Shown: piece by piece, positions 20,824 to 31,247 of the stretch
Numbering within the stretch: position 1 is the stretch's first letter
How the letters are laid out: the number at the start of each line of letters is the position of its first letter
Assembly (NCBI RefSeq): GCF_028656955.1
Contig: NZ_JAMDGY010000011.1
Span: 124,001 to 188,000, forward strand
Reading direction: 5' to 3'
Source: Pseudomonas fontis
Lineage (GTDB): Bacteria > Pseudomonadota > Gammaproteobacteria > Pseudomonadales > Pseudomonadaceae
DNA length: 64,000 nucleotides
Notes under the pieces: model-generated
Databases searched by the model: none
What the model saw: the letters and a program-made list of their open reading frames with translations, nothing else
What the model was told of the DNA's origin: nothing
Program-made: the position numbers and the translations under genes

Positions 20824-21471
20824 TCAGTCGATTCCGCCCGTAAGGGTCGTCTGCTCAGCATAGTCGAGGTGCTTGACCAGCTGCCCGCGCAGCCTTGCCC
20901 TTACCTCGGAGAGTTCGATCGGACCTGCCTGGTCGCGCAGCTGGGTCATGGCCAGCCCCGCATACCCACAGGGGTTAATCCGGCGGAATGGCGCAAGGTC
21001 CATGTCCACGTTCAAGGCAAGGCCGTGGAAAGAACAGCCATTGCGAATCCGCAGGCCGAGGGAGGCGATTTTCGCCCCGTCGACATACACGCCGGGGGCG
21101 TCCGGCTTGGCCGCCGCCTCGACGCTGTAACTGGCGAGCAGCTCGATCAGGCAGCGCTCGATCCGGGATACCAGATCGCGCACGCCAAACCCGAGCCGGC
21201 GCACATCAAGTAACAGGTAAGCCACCAGTTGGCCGGGGCCATGGTAGGTCACCTGGCCGCCACGGTCGGTCTGCACCACCGGGATATCACCAGGCACCAG
21301 CAGGTGCTCGGCCTTGCCCGCCTGGCCCTGGGTGAACACCGCAGGGTGCTCCACCAGCCAAAGCTCATCGGCCGTGCCGGGGCCACGCTGGTCGGTAAAC
21401 CGGCGCATGGCCTCGAGCACTGGCTCGTAGGGCATCAATCCAAGATCGCGAACGCCGAGGCTGGCCGGCAT
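20824..21471 (-). CDS. lipB: Octanoyltransferase
   Basis: LipB moves octanoate from acyl carrier protein to lipoyl domains. The 215-residue protein has [19 protein letters not shown], the [18 protein letters not shown] signature, [22 protein letters not shown] (Lys catalytic) and [13 protein letters not shown] (Cys catalytic). The ATG at 21471 shares one base with the TGA of ybeD (TGATG), which implies coupling; a GTG directly before it is in frame. Confidence 0.97.
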   Translation of the reverse strand: MPASLGVRDLGLMPYEPVLEAMRRFTDQRGPGTADELWLVEHPAVFTQGQAGKAEHLLVPGDIPVVQTDRGGQVTYHGPGQLVAYLLLDVRRLGFGVRDLVSRIERCLIELLASYSVEAAAKPDAPGVYVDGAKIASLGLRIRNGCSFHGLALNVDMDLAPFRRINPCGYAGLAMTQLRDQAGPIELSEVRARLRGQLVKHLDYAEQTTLTGGID

Positions 21472-21746
21472 CACAGAACCATTTTCACGATACCGGTCGC
21501 ACGCAGGGCACTGTTGATATTGTGCAGCTGGTCTTCACTGGTCGCCACGATGTGCAACTGTACGGTGGTGTACTTGCCTTCCTTGCTCTGGCGCTCGGCC
21601 AGGGTCTTGAGGTCGACTTCAGCGTACTTCTTCAGGATCTCGATTACCGTGTCCTTGAAGTGGACCACGGTATCGCCAATGACCTTTATCGGGTAATCGG
21701 CGCAAGGGAACACGATTTTGTGCGCGTTGGCGTCTGGTTCGGTCAT
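21471..21746 (-). CDS. ybeD: DUF493 / YbeD family protein
   Basis: The 91-residue protein reads [36 protein letters not shown] and then [34 protein letters not shown]. This is the DUF493 fold (ferredoxin-like, resembling amino-acid-binding ACT regulators). The function is unknown, but the position between dacA and lipB is conserved from E. coli to Pseudomonas. ATG 21746 chosen because family members start at this point. Confidence 0.92.
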   Translation of the reverse strand: MTEPDANAHKIVFPCADYPIKVIGDTVVHFKDTVIEILKKYAEVDLKTLAERQSKEGKYTTVQLHIVATSEDQLHNINSALRATGIVKMVL

Positions 21747-21822
21747 GGCAGTAACGGCCTCGTAAGCCGTGGCAACAACAACGCCCCCGCGTATGTTGGC
21801 GGGGGCGTGGCAGGTCACGATA

Positions 21823-22983
21823 TCAGTTGAACAACCCGTAGAAGAATAGACGAATGCTATCCCACACCCGACGGAAGAAACCACCTTCCTCTACGCCGTC
21901 CAGCGCGATCAAGTCGGCGCTGTGTACAACGTTGTCATCCAGTTTGACTTCCACTTTACCGATCACGTCACCTTTGGCGATGGGTGCGGTCAATTGTGGG
22001 TTCATGGTCATGCTTGCAGCCAGTTTCTTCAATTGGCCTTTAGGCAAAGTCATGCTCAAGTCTTCAGCAAGACCGGCCTTGACCTGGCTGGTGGTGCCTT
22101 TCCAGACCGGCGCCTGGGCCAGCTCGGTGCCCTTCTGGTAGAAGGTCTGGGTTTCGAAGAAGCGGAAACCGTAGGTCAGCAGCTTCTGGGTTTCAGCAGC
22201 ACGCGATTGCTCGCTGTTGGTACCGAAGACCACGGCGATCAGGCGCATGCCATCACGCACGGCCGACGACACCATGCAGTAGCCCGCTTCGTCGGTGTGG
22301 CCGGTTTTCAGGCCGTCGACGGTCTTGTCGCGCCACAGCAGCAGGTTGCGGTTAGGCTGCTTGATGTTGTTCCAGTAGAACTCCTTCTGCGAGTAGATCG
22401 CATAGTGCGCTGGGTCTTCGCCGATGATCGCGCGCGCCAGCACTGCCATGTCGTGCGCCGAGGAGTAGTGCTCGGGGTTCGGCAGGCCGGTCGGGTTCAT
22501 GAAGTGGCTGTTGCTCATGCCAAGATCCGTAGCGGTCTTGTTCATCATGTCGGCGAAGGCATCTTCGCTGCCGGCAATGTGCTCGGCCAGGGCGACGCTG
22601 GCGTCGTTACCGGACTGGATGATGATGCCGTGCAGCAGGTCGCTGACGGTGACCTGGCTGCCCACCTTGATGAACATGCGCGAACCGCCGGTACGCCAGG
22701 CGTTTTCGCTGACGGTTACCGGGTCGTTCTCGCCGATCTGGCCACGACGGATGTCCAGGGTCGCGATGTAGGCGGTCATCAGCTTGGTCAGGCTCGCCGG
22801 CGGCAGACGCTGGTCGCCATTGTTCTCGACCAGAATGTTGCCGCTGGAGGCTTCCATGAGCACGTAGGACTTGGCTGCCAGTTGCGGCGGCGACGGCATC
22901 ATCTGCTCTGCCGCGAAAGCGGCAGGGGCGATCATCAGCGGTACAAGCAGGCAAAGGCGTTTGGCAAAGGTGGTGATGTTCAT
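21823..22983 (-). CDS. dacA: D-alanyl-D-alanine carboxypeptidase (PBP5/6 type)
   Basis: This low-mass penicillin-binding protein trims the terminal D-Ala from peptidoglycan stem peptides. The 386-residue protein has a signal peptide (to about 24, APAAFAAEQ). The motifs SLTKLM (active Ser), SGNDAS and KTGHTDEAGYC follow. After the PBP5 C-terminal beta domain it ends in an amphipathic anchor (FFRRVWDSIRLFFYGLFN) that would hold it to the inner membrane. It lies between rlpA and ybeD in a cell-shape cluster. Some Pseudomonas annotations call it dacC. Confidence 0.96.
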   Translation of the reverse strand: MNITTFAKRLCLLVPLMIAPAAFAAEQMMPSPPQLAAKSYVLMEASSGNILVENNGDQRLPPASLTKLMTAYIATLDIRRGQIGENDPVTVSENAWRTGGSRMFIKVGSQVTVSDLLHGIIIQSGNDASVALAEHIAGSEDAFADMMNKTATDLGMSNSHFMNPTGLPNPEHYSSAHDMAVLARAIIGEDPAHYAIYSQKEFYWNNIKQPNRNLLLWRDKTVDGLKTGHTDEAGYCMVSSAVRDGMRLIAVVFGTNSEQSRAAETQKLLTYGFRFFETQTFYQKGTELAQAPVWKGTTSQVKAGLAEDLSMTLPKGQLKKLAASMTMNPQLTAPIAKGDVIGKVEVKLDDNVVHSADLIALDGVEEGGFFRRVWDSIRLFFYGLFN

Positions 22984-23120
22984 CCGTCTCTCGAAATGGC
23001 TTATGGGCTCATGCCCTTGCGGGCAAAATGTTGTTCCAGGTACTTGGCCTGGTGAGCAAAACGGCCATTGTACATGGCTGTTCCGCCCTGCTACATGACA
23101 AAACCGATCAGTCCCCCTGA

Positions 23121-24119
23121 TCAGTCTGCCGTCACGACTTTGGGTTGCCCCAGATTGGCCAGGCGCAGGCTGTCCTGCATCTTCATGGCTTCACCCTGGC
23201 TGCTGATCGGCCCCAGGCGTACGCGGTGCAGGGTTTGCTGGTTGCGCACGATGGAACTGATGAACACCGGGGCACTGACCATGCCACTGAGCTTGGAGCG
23301 TAGCAACTCTGCGGCGTCCGGGTTGGCAAATGCGCCGACCTGCAGGAACACCCCGGAACCGGCCGGGATGTTGTTGCTGGCCACCTGCAACGGAACAACC
23401 GAAGCCGCGTGCTGCTGCGGCGGTGGCGTCCATTGCTCAACCGCACCGGAGTTGGCGGGCAGCGCCTGGGTCTGCGCGACCTGCGGCTGCTGCAGCACCA
23501 TCGGTGCCGGCTGGCCACGCTGGGCCCACCATTGTTGCGGGTCGATACCTTCTACCCGCACATGGGCGGTGCCGCTCTCGGCATAACCGAGCTTTTTCGC
23601 GGCGGCGTAGGACAGGTCGATGATCCGGTCGGAATAGAACGGCCCACGGTCGTTGACCCGCAGGATGACCGTGCGGTTGTTGTCCAGGTTGGTCACCTTG
23701 ACATAGGCCGGTAGCGGCAGGGTCTTGTGTGCCGCGCTCATGCCGTACAGGTCATAGACCTCGCCGTTGGCGGTGTTCTGCCCGTGGAACTTGGTGCCAT
23801 ACCAGGACGCGGTGCCCTCGGCACGGTAGTTGCGCGATTCCTGGATCGGGAAATAGGTCTTGCCCAGTACTGTGTACGGGTTGGCCTTGTAGTTGCCGGT
23901 GTGCACGGTCGGGGTGGCGTCGGGGATCTTCGATACGTCGACATCCCACCATGGCGCGCCGTCTTTGTGCGCGCGGTTGATGTCCAGGCCGGGCTTGGCG
24001 CGCACGGTGTTGCCGCCGCCTTGCGATGCAGGCTTGCTCGACGAGCAACTGACCAACAGCATGCCCAGGGCCGCACAGCCCAGCAGTTTCAAGGATGTTG
24101 CAGAGAACAATACGCGCAT
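23121..24119 (-). CDS. rlpA: Septal ring lytic transglycosylase RlpA
   Basis: RlpA cuts peptidoglycan strands that lack stem peptides and helps daughter cells separate, as shown in P. aeruginosa. The 332-residue lipoprotein has lipobox LLVSC (Cys about 25). The double-psi beta-barrel domain contains GTASWYGTKFHGQNTANGEVYD and RVNDRGPFYSDRIIDLSYAAAKKLG. A Gln/Pro/Ala-rich linker and a C-terminal SPOR domain (VFLQVGAFANPDAAELLRSKL...RVRLGPISSQGEA) follow. Its ATG shares a base with the stop of the upstream mltB-type gene (TAATG). Confidence 0.97.
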   Translation of the reverse strand: MRVLFSATSLKLLGCAALGMLLVSCSSSKPASQGGGNTVRAKPGLDINRAHKDGAPWWDVDVSKIPDATPTVHTGNYKANPYTVLGKTYFPIQESRNYRAEGTASWYGTKFHGQNTANGEVYDLYGMSAAHKTLPLPAYVKVTNLDNNRTVILRVNDRGPFYSDRIIDLSYAAAKKLGYAESGTAHVRVEGIDPQQWWAQRGQPAPMVLQQPQVAQTQALPANSGAVEQWTPPPQQHAASVVPLQVASNNIPAGSGVFLQVGAFANPDAAELLRSKLSGMVSAPVFISSIVRNQQTLHRVRLGPISSQGEAMKMQDSLRLANLGQPKVVTAD

Positions 24120-25129
24120 TACCGGGCGCCTCGTGCTAGAACCAGCTGTTCCGAGAGTTGATGTACCGCCATGGCGTACATCACGCTGCGGTTGTAGCGA
24201 GTGATCGCGTAGAAGTTCTTCAGGCCCATCCAGTATTCGGGGCCGTTGTCGCCTTCAAGCCGGAAAGCGGTGACCGGCAGATCATCGCGCAGCGCATCAT
24301 GACTCGACCAGCCCAATGCCCGCAACTCCCCGACCGTCTTGACCGGCTCGATGCCGGTGGTCAGACCTTCGTCGACGCGCTCACCGCTCACCGACGCGCG
24401 GCTGACGACCGCCTCGCCGGCTACCCAGCCGTGACGCTTGAAGTAGCTGGCGACGCTGCCGATGGCATCGTCCGGGTTGTTCCAGATGTTGATGTGGCCG
24501 TCACCGTCAAAGTCGACCGCATAGGCGCGGAAACTGCTCGGCATGAACTGCGGCAGGCCCATGGCCCCGGCGTAGGAGCCCTTGAGGGTCAGCGGGTCGA
24601 CCTGTTCTTCACGGGCCAGCAGGAGGTACTCACGCAGCTCCTTGCGGAAGAACGCGGCACGCGGCGGGTAATCGAAGCCCAGGGTCGACAGCGCGTCGAT
24701 CACCCGGTAATTGCCGGTGTTGCGGCCAAAGAAGGTTTCCACGCCGATGATCGAGACGATCACCTGGGCCGGCACCCCGTATTCCTGCTCGGCACGCGCC
24801 AGTACGGCCTCGTGCTGACGCCAGAAGTCCACGCCGCGGGCAATCCGCGCGTCGGTGAGGAACATCGGGCGATATTCCTTCCAGGGTTTCACCCGCTCGG
24901 CAGGCCGCGAGATCGCATCCAGGATGGCCTGTTTGCGATGCACATCGCGGAACACGCCCATCAGCTGTTCCCCGGCAAAACCATAGTCGCGGGTCATTTC
25001 ACCGACGAACTCGGCCACCTGGGGCGAACCGTCATAGTCGCCGGCATTGGCGAGCTGCGCCGTACCCAGCAACCCAAACAGGCCGGCTACAGGCGCGCAA
25101 CGAGCCGCCCAGCCACGCATCAATTGCAT
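24119..25129 (-). CDS. mltB: Lytic murein transglycosylase B (MltB/SltB1 type)
   Basis: The 336-residue protein has a signal peptide (LFGLLGTAQLANA) without clear lipobox, so it is probably a soluble periplasmic GH103 enzyme like SltB1 of P. aeruginosa. The catalytic Glu is in IIGVETFFGRNTGNYR; GSYAGAMGLPQFMPSSFRAYAVDFDGDGHINIW follows. Unlike the gene at 18386 it lacks a peptidoglycan-binding domain. ATG 25129 has an AAGGTGA box at the right distance; the longer in-frame ATG at 25165 overlaps rodA and adds a polar leader. Directly downstream of rodA and upstream of rlpA. Confidence 0.94.
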   Translation of the reverse strand: MQLMRGWAARCAPVAGLFGLLGTAQLANAGDYDGSPQVAEFVGEMTRDYGFAGEQLMGVFRDVHRKQAILDAISRPAERVKPWKEYRPMFLTDARIARGVDFWRQHEAVLARAEQEYGVPAQVIVSIIGVETFFGRNTGNYRVIDALSTLGFDYPPRAAFFRKELREYLLLAREEQVDPLTLKGSYAGAMGLPQFMPSSFRAYAVDFDGDGHINIWNNPDDAIGSVASYFKRHGWVAGEAVVSRASVSGERVDEGLTTGIEPVKTVGELRALGWSSHDALRDDLPVTAFRLEGDNGPEYWMGLKNFYAITRYNRSVMYAMAVHQLSEQLVLARGAR

Positions 25130-25146
25130 TAATTTGTTCACCTTAT

Positions 25147-26292
25147 TCAAACCTGTGCGATCCATTTGCGGTGTGTGTGGATCGACATCAAAACCCCAAA
25201 CGCTGACAGCAGGGTCACCAGCGAAGTTCCGCCATAACTAATGAAGGGCAATGGCACGCCCACCACCGGCAGCAGGCCACTGACCATGCCGATGTTGACG
25301 AATACGTAGACGAAGAAGGTCATCGTCAGGCTGCCGGCCAGCAATTTGCCGTAGAGCGTCTGGGCCTGGGCGGTAATCACCAGGCCACGGCCGATCAGCA
25401 GCAGATAGATAAGCAGCAGCGCGCAGATGCCGACCAGGCCGAACTCCTCGCCGAGCACGGCGATGATGAAGTCGGTGTGGCTCTCCGGAAGGAAGTCCAG
25501 ATGCGACTGGGTACCGAGCAGCCAGCCCTTGCCAAACACCCCGCCCGAACCGATGGCCGCCTTGGACTGGATGATGTTCCAGCCGGTGCCCAACGGGTCG
25601 CTTTCCGGGTCGAGGAAGGTCAGTACCCGCTGCTTCTGGTAGTCGTGCATGACGAAGAACCACATCGCCACCGCCACCGGAACGGCGGCGGTCAGCACGC
25701 TGAGAATCCAGCGCCAGCGCAGCCCGCCCATGAACAGCACGAAGGCGCCGGAGGCCAGGATCAGCAGCGCGGTGCCCAGGTCCGGCTGGCGCACGATCAG
25801 GATGAACGGCACGCCAATCATCATCAAACTGACCATTACATGCTTCAAATGCGGCGGCAGGGTGCGCTTGGCCAGGTACCAGGCGATGGTCGCCGGCATG
25901 ATGATCTTCATGAACTCCGAAGGCTGGAAGCGGATCACCCCGGGGATGTTGATCCAGCGCGTCGCGCCCATGGCGTTGTGGCCCATGACGTCCACCACCA
26001 CCAGCAGGATCACCCCGACGACATACGCCAGGGGCACCCAGCGCGCCATGAAGCGCGGCTCCAGCTGGGCAATGATGAACATCGACACCAGGCCGATGCC
26101 GAACGAGGTCGCCTGCTTGAGCAGCAGGTCCCAGTTCTTGCCGCTGGCTGAATAGAGTACGAACAGGCTGCCGGCCGCGAGGGTCAGCAGCAGGATCAGC
26201 AAGGGGCCGTCGATGTGGATGCGCTGCAAGAAGCTTGCACGCCGGCGCATCACGTCCTCGCTGGAGAGCATGCGATCGAAATTACTCTTCAC
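25147..26292 (-). CDS. rodA: Rod-shape peptidoglycan polymerase RodA
   Basis: RodA is a SEDS-family glycosyltransferase that polymerises lipid II for side-wall growth with PBP2. The 381-residue protein has about ten membrane helices. Family segments seen are QPSEFMKI, RQPDLGTALLILASGAFVLFMGG, SKAAIGSGGVFGKGWLLGTQSHLDFLPESHTDFIIAVLGEEFG and PFISYGGTSLV. It overlaps mrdA by 4 bases, the usual PBP2-RodA pair. Confidence 0.97.
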   Translation of the reverse strand: MKSNFDRMLSSEDVMRRRASFLQRIHIDGPLLILLLTLAAGSLFVLYSASGKNWDLLLKQATSFGIGLVSMFIIAQLEPRFMARWVPLAYVVGVILLVVVDVMGHNAMGATRWINIPGVIRFQPSEFMKIIMPATIAWYLAKRTLPPHLKHVMVSLMMIGVPFILIVRQPDLGTALLILASGAFVLFMGGLRWRWILSVLTAAVPVAVAMWFFVMHDYQKQRVLTFLDPESDPLGTGWNIIQSKAAIGSGGVFGKGWLLGTQSHLDFLPESHTDFIIAVLGEEFGLVGICALLLIYLLLIGRGLVITAQAQTLYGKLLAGSLTMTFFVYVFVNIGMVSGLLPVVGVPLPFISYGGTSLVTLLSAFGVLMSIHTHRKWIAQV

Positions 26293-28175
26293 GGAGCCGG
26301 TTCCTGCGCAATGGAAGGGTTGTATTGCGGCTTGAGGTGACCGTTTTCATCGAGCAGCCAGGCGTCCATCACCTGGCGCACCACGGGGGCCGCAACGCCA
26401 GAGCCGGACTCACCGTTCTCGACCATCACCGCCACCACGATCTGCGGTTTGTCCGCTGGGGCAAAGCCGACGAACAGGGCGTGGTCGCGGTGACGCTCCT
26501 GCAATTTGTTGCGGTCGTACTTCTCGCCCTGCTTGATCGCCACCACCTGGGCGGTACCGCTCTTGCCGGCGATGCGGTACTGGGCACCGACCGCAGCCTT
26601 GCGCGCGGTACCGCGAGCGCCGTGCATCACCTGCTCCATGCCGTGGGTGACTTTGTTCCAGTCGGACTTGTCACGCAGGATGATGTTGTCCATCGGGTTC
26701 TCATCCACCGGCGGCTGACCCTCGATGGTCTTGGCCAGGTGCGGACGGTTCCACACGCCTTTGTTGGCGATCAACGCAGTGGCCTGGGCCAACTGCAACG
26801 GGGTGGCCTGCATGTAGCCCTGGCCGATCCCGAGAATCAGCGTCTCGCCCGGGAACCAGGCCTGGCGACGGGTGGCGCGCTTCCACTCGCGGGACGGCAT
26901 CAGCCCCGGTGATTCTTCGAACATGTCCAGGGCGACCTTCTGGCCAATACCGAAACGGCCCATGTAGTTCGACAGCCGGTCGATGCCCATCTTGTGCGCG
27001 AGGTCGTAGAAGTAGGTGTCGTTGGAGCGCATGATCGCCGTGTCGAGGTCGACCCAGCCATCACCAGTGCGGTTCCAGTTGCGGTATTTGTGATCGTAAT
27101 TGGGCAGTTGGTAGTAACCCGGGTCGAACACCCGCGACGAGGCGGTGACCACGCCACTGTCCAGGCCGGCAATCGCCACCGCCGGCTTGATGGTCGAACC
27201 TGGCGGGTACAAGCCACGCAATACGCGGTTGAACAGCGGCCGGTCAATCGAGTCGCGCAGCTCGGCATAGGCCCTGAAGCTGATGCCGGTGACGAACAGG
27301 TTCGGGTCGAAGCTTGGCTGGCTGACCATTGCCAGCACCTCGCCCGTGTTCGGATCGAGCGCAACAATCGCGCCACGACGCCCGCCCAGTGCGGCTTCGG
27401 CGGCTTCCTGCAACTTGATGTCGAGGCTCAGGACGATGTCCTTGCCGGGGATCGGGTCGGTGCGCTTGAGCACCCGCAATACGCGGCCACGGGCGTTGGT
27501 CTCGACTTCCTCATAGCCCACCTGGCCATGCAGCTCAGGCTCGTAGAAGCGTTCGATACCGGTTTTGCCGATGTGGTGCGTGCCGCTGTAGTTGATCGGA
27601 TCGAGGGTTTTCAGCTCTTTCTCGTTGATCCGCCCGACATAGCCCACCGAGTGCGCAAAATGCGCGCCCTGCGGGTAATGCCGCACCAACTGCGCAACCA
27701 CCTCGACGCCCGGCAGGCGGAACTGGTTCACCGCCACGCGGGCGATCTGTTCTTCCGTCAGTTCGAACAGGATCGGCACCGGCTCGAACGGCCGGCGCCC
27801 CTGGCGCATGCGCTTCTCGAACAGCGTGCGATCGTCAGGCGTCAGTTGCAGCACCTCGACGATCACGTCGAGCACCTGCTGCCAGTCCCCCGAGCGTTCG
27901 CGGGTCATGGTCAGGCTGAAGCTTGGCCGGTTATCGGCGACGATCACCCCATTTCGGTCGAAGATCAGCCCACGGGTTGGCGGAATCGGCTGCACATGCA
28001 CCCGGTTGTTTTCCGACAACGTGGAGTGGTACTCGTACTGGATCACCTGCAGGTAATACAGCCGGGCAATCAGCACGCAGATCAGTACGACAATCGCGAC
28101 CGCACCGACCACGACGCGGTTACGCACCAGACGGGCGTCTTTCTCGTGGTCCTTGAGGCGAATCGGTTGCGACAT
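26289..28175 (-). CDS. mrdA: Penicillin-binding protein 2 (elongation transpeptidase)
   Basis: PBP2 cross-links peptidoglycan in the elongasome. The 628-residue class B PBP has one N-terminal membrane helix (about 20-45), the dimerisation domain (PPTRGLIFDRNGVIVADNRPSFSL), and the transpeptidase motifs GSTIKP (active Ser), SND (RSNDTYFYDLA) and KSGTAQV. It is the first gene of the pair with rodA. rlmH lies 15 bp upstream on the same strand, so the whole proA-to-lipA block may be read through. Confidence 0.97.
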   Translation of the reverse strand: MSQPIRLKDHEKDARLVRNRVVVGAVAIVVLICVLIARLYYLQVIQYEYHSTLSENNRVHVQPIPPTRGLIFDRNGVIVADNRPSFSLTMTRERSGDWQQVLDVIVEVLQLTPDDRTLFEKRMRQGRRPFEPVPILFELTEEQIARVAVNQFRLPGVEVVAQLVRHYPQGAHFAHSVGYVGRINEKELKTLDPINYSGTHHIGKTGIERFYEPELHGQVGYEEVETNARGRVLRVLKRTDPIPGKDIVLSLDIKLQEAAEAALGGRRGAIVALDPNTGEVLAMVSQPSFDPNLFVTGISFRAYAELRDSIDRPLFNRVLRGLYPPGSTIKPAVAIAGLDSGVVTASSRVFDPGYYQLPNYDHKYRNWNRTGDGWVDLDTAIMRSNDTYFYDLAHKMGIDRLSNYMGRFGIGQKVALDMFEESPGLMPSREWKRATRRQAWFPGETLILGIGQGYMQATPLQLAQATALIANKGVWNRPHLAKTIEGQPPVDENPMDNIILRDKSDWNKVTHGMEQVMHGARGTARKAAVGAQYRIAGKSGTAQVVAIKQGEKYDRNKLQERHRDHALFVGFAPADKPQIVVAVMVENGESGSGVAAPVVRQVMDAWLLDENGHLKPQYNPSIAQEPAP

Positions 28176-28190
28176 TGAAAGGGCTTAACG

Positions 28191-28658
28191 CTATTTGTGG
28201 TAAGGATGCCCGGACAGCACGGTCCAGGCGCGGTACAGCTGTTCACCGATCAGGATCCGCACCAGCGGGTGCGGCAAGGTCAGCGGCGACAGCGACCAGC
28301 GCTGCTCGGCGCGCGCGCAGACTTCCGGCGCCAGCCCTTCCGGGCCACCGACCATGAAGTTCACGGTACGCGAATCCAGGCGCCAGCGGTCCAGCTCGAC
28401 CGCCAGTTGCTCGGTGCTCCAGGGCTTGCCATGGACCTCCAGGGTAACGATGCGTTCCCCCGGCTGGACCTTGGCGAGCATGGCCTCGCCCTCCTGACGG
28501 ATCAGGCGGGCAACATCGGCATTCTTGCCCCGGGTGTTCAGCGGGATCTCCACCAACTCCAGGGACAGCTCTGCCGGCAGGCGCTTGGCATATTCATGCC
28601 AGCCTTCCTCGACCCATTTGGGCATGCGCGAGCCGACCGCGATCAAACGCAGACGCAC
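28191..28658 (-). CDS. rlmH: 23S rRNA pseudouridine-1915 N3-methyltransferase
   Basis: RlmH methylates pseudouridine 1915 in helix 69 of 23S rRNA, using S-adenosylmethionine. The 155-residue SPOUT protein starts [20 protein letters not shown] and has the knot motif [14 protein letters not shown] and the C-terminal [30 protein letters not shown]. It follows rsfS by 9 bp, the usual order. Confidence 0.97.
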   Translation of the reverse strand: MRLRLIAVGSRMPKWVEEGWHEYAKRLPAELSLELVEIPLNTRGKNADVARLIRQEGEAMLAKVQPGERIVTLEVHGKPWSTEQLAVELDRWRLDSRTVNFMVGGPEGLAPEVCARAEQRWSLSPLTLPHPLVRILIGEQLYRAWTVLSGHPYHK

Positions 28659-28667
28659 GACGCTTCC

Positions 28668-29090
28668 TTATTCCTGGTCTTTGGTGAGCTTAACGAAATG
28701 CTCGTGGGTGTGCTCAGGGCTGTGGTGCTTGCCATCGGCGGCACGGCTTTGCTCGGCACCTTTCCACAGACGCTCGAGGTCGTAGAACTGGCGGGCAGCG
28801 GCGGTCATCATGTGCACGATGACGTCGTCCAGGTCCAGCAGAACCCAGTCGCTGTCGCCTTTGCCTTCTTCACCCAGCGGGCGAACGCCTTGGGCTTTGA
28901 CCATTTCGCGGACCTTGTCCAGCATCGCGCCGATCTGGCGGTTCGAAGTACCGGTGGCGATGATCATGAAGTCGGTGATGCTCTGCTTTTCGCGAACATC
29001 GATGACCAGGATGTCCTGGGCCTTGACGTCTTCCAGTGCGGCAACTGCCACCTTGACCAGCTCTTCACCCTTCATTACTTGCTTGCTCAT
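28668..29090 (-). CDS. rsfS: Ribosome silencing factor RsfS
   Basis: RsfS binds ribosomal protein L14 and blocks joining of the subunits when nutrients are low. The 140-residue protein has VKVAVAALEDVKAQDILVIDVREKQSITDFMIIATGTSNRQIGAML and DWVLLDLDDVIVHMMTAAARQFYDLERLW, the family signature. The C-terminus is His-rich. I chose ATG 29090 (MSKQVMKG), the start usual in Pseudomonas; an ATG five codons upstream is also in frame. Confidence 0.95.
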   Translation of the reverse strand: MSKQVMKGEELVKVAVAALEDVKAQDILVIDVREKQSITDFMIIATGTSNRQIGAMLDKVREMVKAQGVRPLGEEGKGDSDWVLLDLDDVIVHMMTAAARQFYDLERLWKGAEQSRAADGKHHSPEHTHEHFVKLTKDQE

Positions 29091-29134
29091 ATAAAACTCA
29101 TTCAACTCGTAGGTATGAGGCGCTTGTCGCGCAC

Positions 29135-29785
29135 TCAGTTCGACGCACGGTACAAACCGTGCGCCTCGATATAGGCCAGTACTGCGTCTGGCACCAGAAA
29201 CCGCACCGACCTGCCAGCGGCAAGTTGATGACGGATCTGCGTGGCCGACACCGCCAGGGGTGTCTGCCAGACGAATGCAATGTGCCCCGACGGCCCCAGC
29301 AGGGCCTGCGGATCACTGACCGAACGTGCGGCCAGCAGGTTGCGCAGGGCATCCGGCGGTTCGACGTCGGCATCCGGGCGTTGCAGCACCAGGATGTGAC
29401 AGTGTTGCAACAACTCTTCCCAGCGATGCCAGCCAGGCAGGCCGCAAAATGCGTCCCAGCCCAGCAGCAGAAACAACTGGTCATCGGCGGCCATTTCGGC
29501 ACGCATCAGTTCCAGCGTCTCGATGGTGTAGGACGGCTTGTCACGGGCCAGCTCGCGGGCATCGACGGTCAACACCGCCACCCCCTCGACTGCTCGCTCG
29601 ACCATGGCCAGGCGATCCTGTGCCGACACCTGCGGCATGTCCCGGTGCGGTGGCCGGGCGTTGGGCATCAGCCGCAGCTCGTCCAGCGCCATCACTTCCG
29701 CCACTTCCAGCGCACTGCGCAGGTGGCCGATGTGCACCGGGTCGAACGTGCCGCCGAGCACGCCGATACGCTGGATCGGCGGCAT
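29135..29785 (-). CDS. nadD: Nicotinate-nucleotide adenylyltransferase
   Basis: NadD joins nicotinate mononucleotide and ATP to give deamido-NAD. The protein has the nucleotidyl-transferase motif [15 protein letters not shown], then [32 protein letters not shown] and the ISSTxIR-type motif [13 protein letters not shown]. The start is uncertain. ATG 29785 gives five residues before the conserved RIGV. A TTG at 29821, just after the proA stop and with AGGAG ten bases before it, would give 228 residues and is a real alternative. Confidence 0.94.
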   Translation of the reverse strand: MPPIQRIGVLGGTFDPVHIGHLRSALEVAEVMALDELRLMPNARPPHRDMPQVSAQDRLAMVERAVEGVAVLTVDARELARDKPSYTIETLELMRAEMAADDQLFLLLGWDAFCGLPGWHRWEELLQHCHILVLQRPDADVEPPDALRNLLAARSVSDPQALLGPSGHIAFVWQTPLAVSATQIRHQLAAGRSVRFLVPDAVLAYIEAHGLYRASN

Positions 29786-29822
29786 CGTCACGGCAGCGGC
29801 GAGCGGGCTGTGCTCGGCCAAG

Positions 29823-31094
29823 TCAGATCGACTCCTGCCCGCGCAGCTGGCCGTCACCGACTACTACATACTTCTCGCAGGTCAGGCCCTCCAGGCCGAC
29901 CGGGCCACGGGCGTGCAGTTTGTCAGTAGAAATACCGATTTCTGCGCCCAGGCCATATTCGAAACCGTCGGCAAAGCAGGTCGGCGTGTTGATCATCACC
30001 GAAGCCGAATCGACTTCTGCGACAAACTGCCGGGCCTGGCCCTGGTGCTCGGTGACGATGGAGTCGGTGTGGTGCGAGCCATAGTGGTTGATGTGCTCGA
30101 TGGCTTGCGCCACACCGTCGACCACGCGGATCGACAGGATGGCCGCGAGGTACTCGGTGTTCCAGTCGTCTTCCGTGGCTGCTACTGCGTCGATGTACTG
30201 GCGGGTGCGTTCGCAACCGCGCAATTCGACGCCTTTTTCGCGGAACTGGCGAGCCATTTCCGGGAGGAACTCGGCGGCGACCGTTTGATCGACCAGCAGG
30301 GTTTCCATTGCACCACAGATACCGTAACGGTAGGTCTTGGCGTTGAAGGCAATCCGTCGGGCCTTGTCGAGCTCGGCGTGTTCGCCCACATACACGTGGC
30401 AGATGCCGTCCAGGTGCTTGATGACCGGCACGCGAGCGTCACGGCTGATGCGCTCGATCAGGCCCTTGCCGCCACGCGGGACGATGACGTCCACGTACTC
30501 GGGCATGGTGATCAGCGCGCCAACGGCTTCGCGGTCGGTGGTTTCCACCACTTGCACCACGGCTGCTGGCAAATCGGCTTCGGCCAGGCCGCGCTGGATG
30601 CAGGCGGCGATGGCGCGATTGGAATGAATGGCTTCGGAGCCGCCGCGCAGGATGGTCGCGTTGCCGGACTTCAGGCACAGGCTGGCGGCGTCGATGGTCA
30701 CGTTGGGACGCGACTCGTAGATGATCCCGATGACGCCCAGTGGCACACGCATCTTGCCGACCTGGATGCCCGACGGGCGGTAGCTCATGTCACGGATTGC
30801 CCCGACCGGGTCTGGCAGGCTGGCCACCTGACGCAGGCCGACGATCATGCCGTCGATGCGTGCCGGGGTCAGCGCCAGGCGTTCGAGCATGGCTGGTTCC
30901 AGGCCATTGGCGCGGCCGTTGGCCAGGTCTTTCTCGTTGGCGGCGGACAATTCTTCGCGCGCGGCGTCCAGCGCATTGGCGGCCGCTTGCAGCGCGCGGT
31001 TCTTCTGCGCGGTGCTGGCACGGCCGATCACGCGGGAAGCCTCGCGGGCAGCGCGACCCAGGCGGGTCATGTAGGCAAGAACGGACTCAGTCAT
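29823..31094 (-). CDS. proA: Gamma-glutamyl phosphate reductase
   Basis: ProA reduces gamma-glutamyl phosphate to glutamate semialdehyde in proline synthesis. The 423-residue protein shows the aldehyde-dehydrogenase-like pattern [53 protein letters not shown] and the catalytic Cys segment [16 protein letters not shown], with [15 protein letters not shown] near the end. It is the first gene of the long minus-strand block and is followed directly by nadD. Confidence 0.97.
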   Translation of the reverse strand: MTESVLAYMTRLGRAAREASRVIGRASTAQKNRALQAAANALDAAREELSAANEKDLANGRANGLEPAMLERLALTPARIDGMIVGLRQVASLPDPVGAIRDMSYRPSGIQVGKMRVPLGVIGIIYESRPNVTIDAASLCLKSGNATILRGGSEAIHSNRAIAACIQRGLAEADLPAAVVQVVETTDREAVGALITMPEYVDVIVPRGGKGLIERISRDARVPVIKHLDGICHVYVGEHAELDKARRIAFNAKTYRYGICGAMETLLVDQTVAAEFLPEMARQFREKGVELRGCERTRQYIDAVAATEDDWNTEYLAAILSIRVVDGVAQAIEHINHYGSHHTDSIVTEHQGQARQFVAEVDSASVMINTPTCFADGFEYGLGAEIGISTDKLHARGPVGLEGLTCEKYVVVGDGQLRGQESI

Positions 31095-31247
31095 GGGCTC
31101 AGTGTCTTGGCGAAAGGGGAAATCGGCTGATTATAACTGCCGCGCCGGTATACGCCCAGCGGTGACAGGCGGATGGTCGAAAACAGTGTTACCGCATCGC
31201 GGGATATCGGCCCGCCTGTAGAAGCAACTGTCTTGCCCATATCCCTT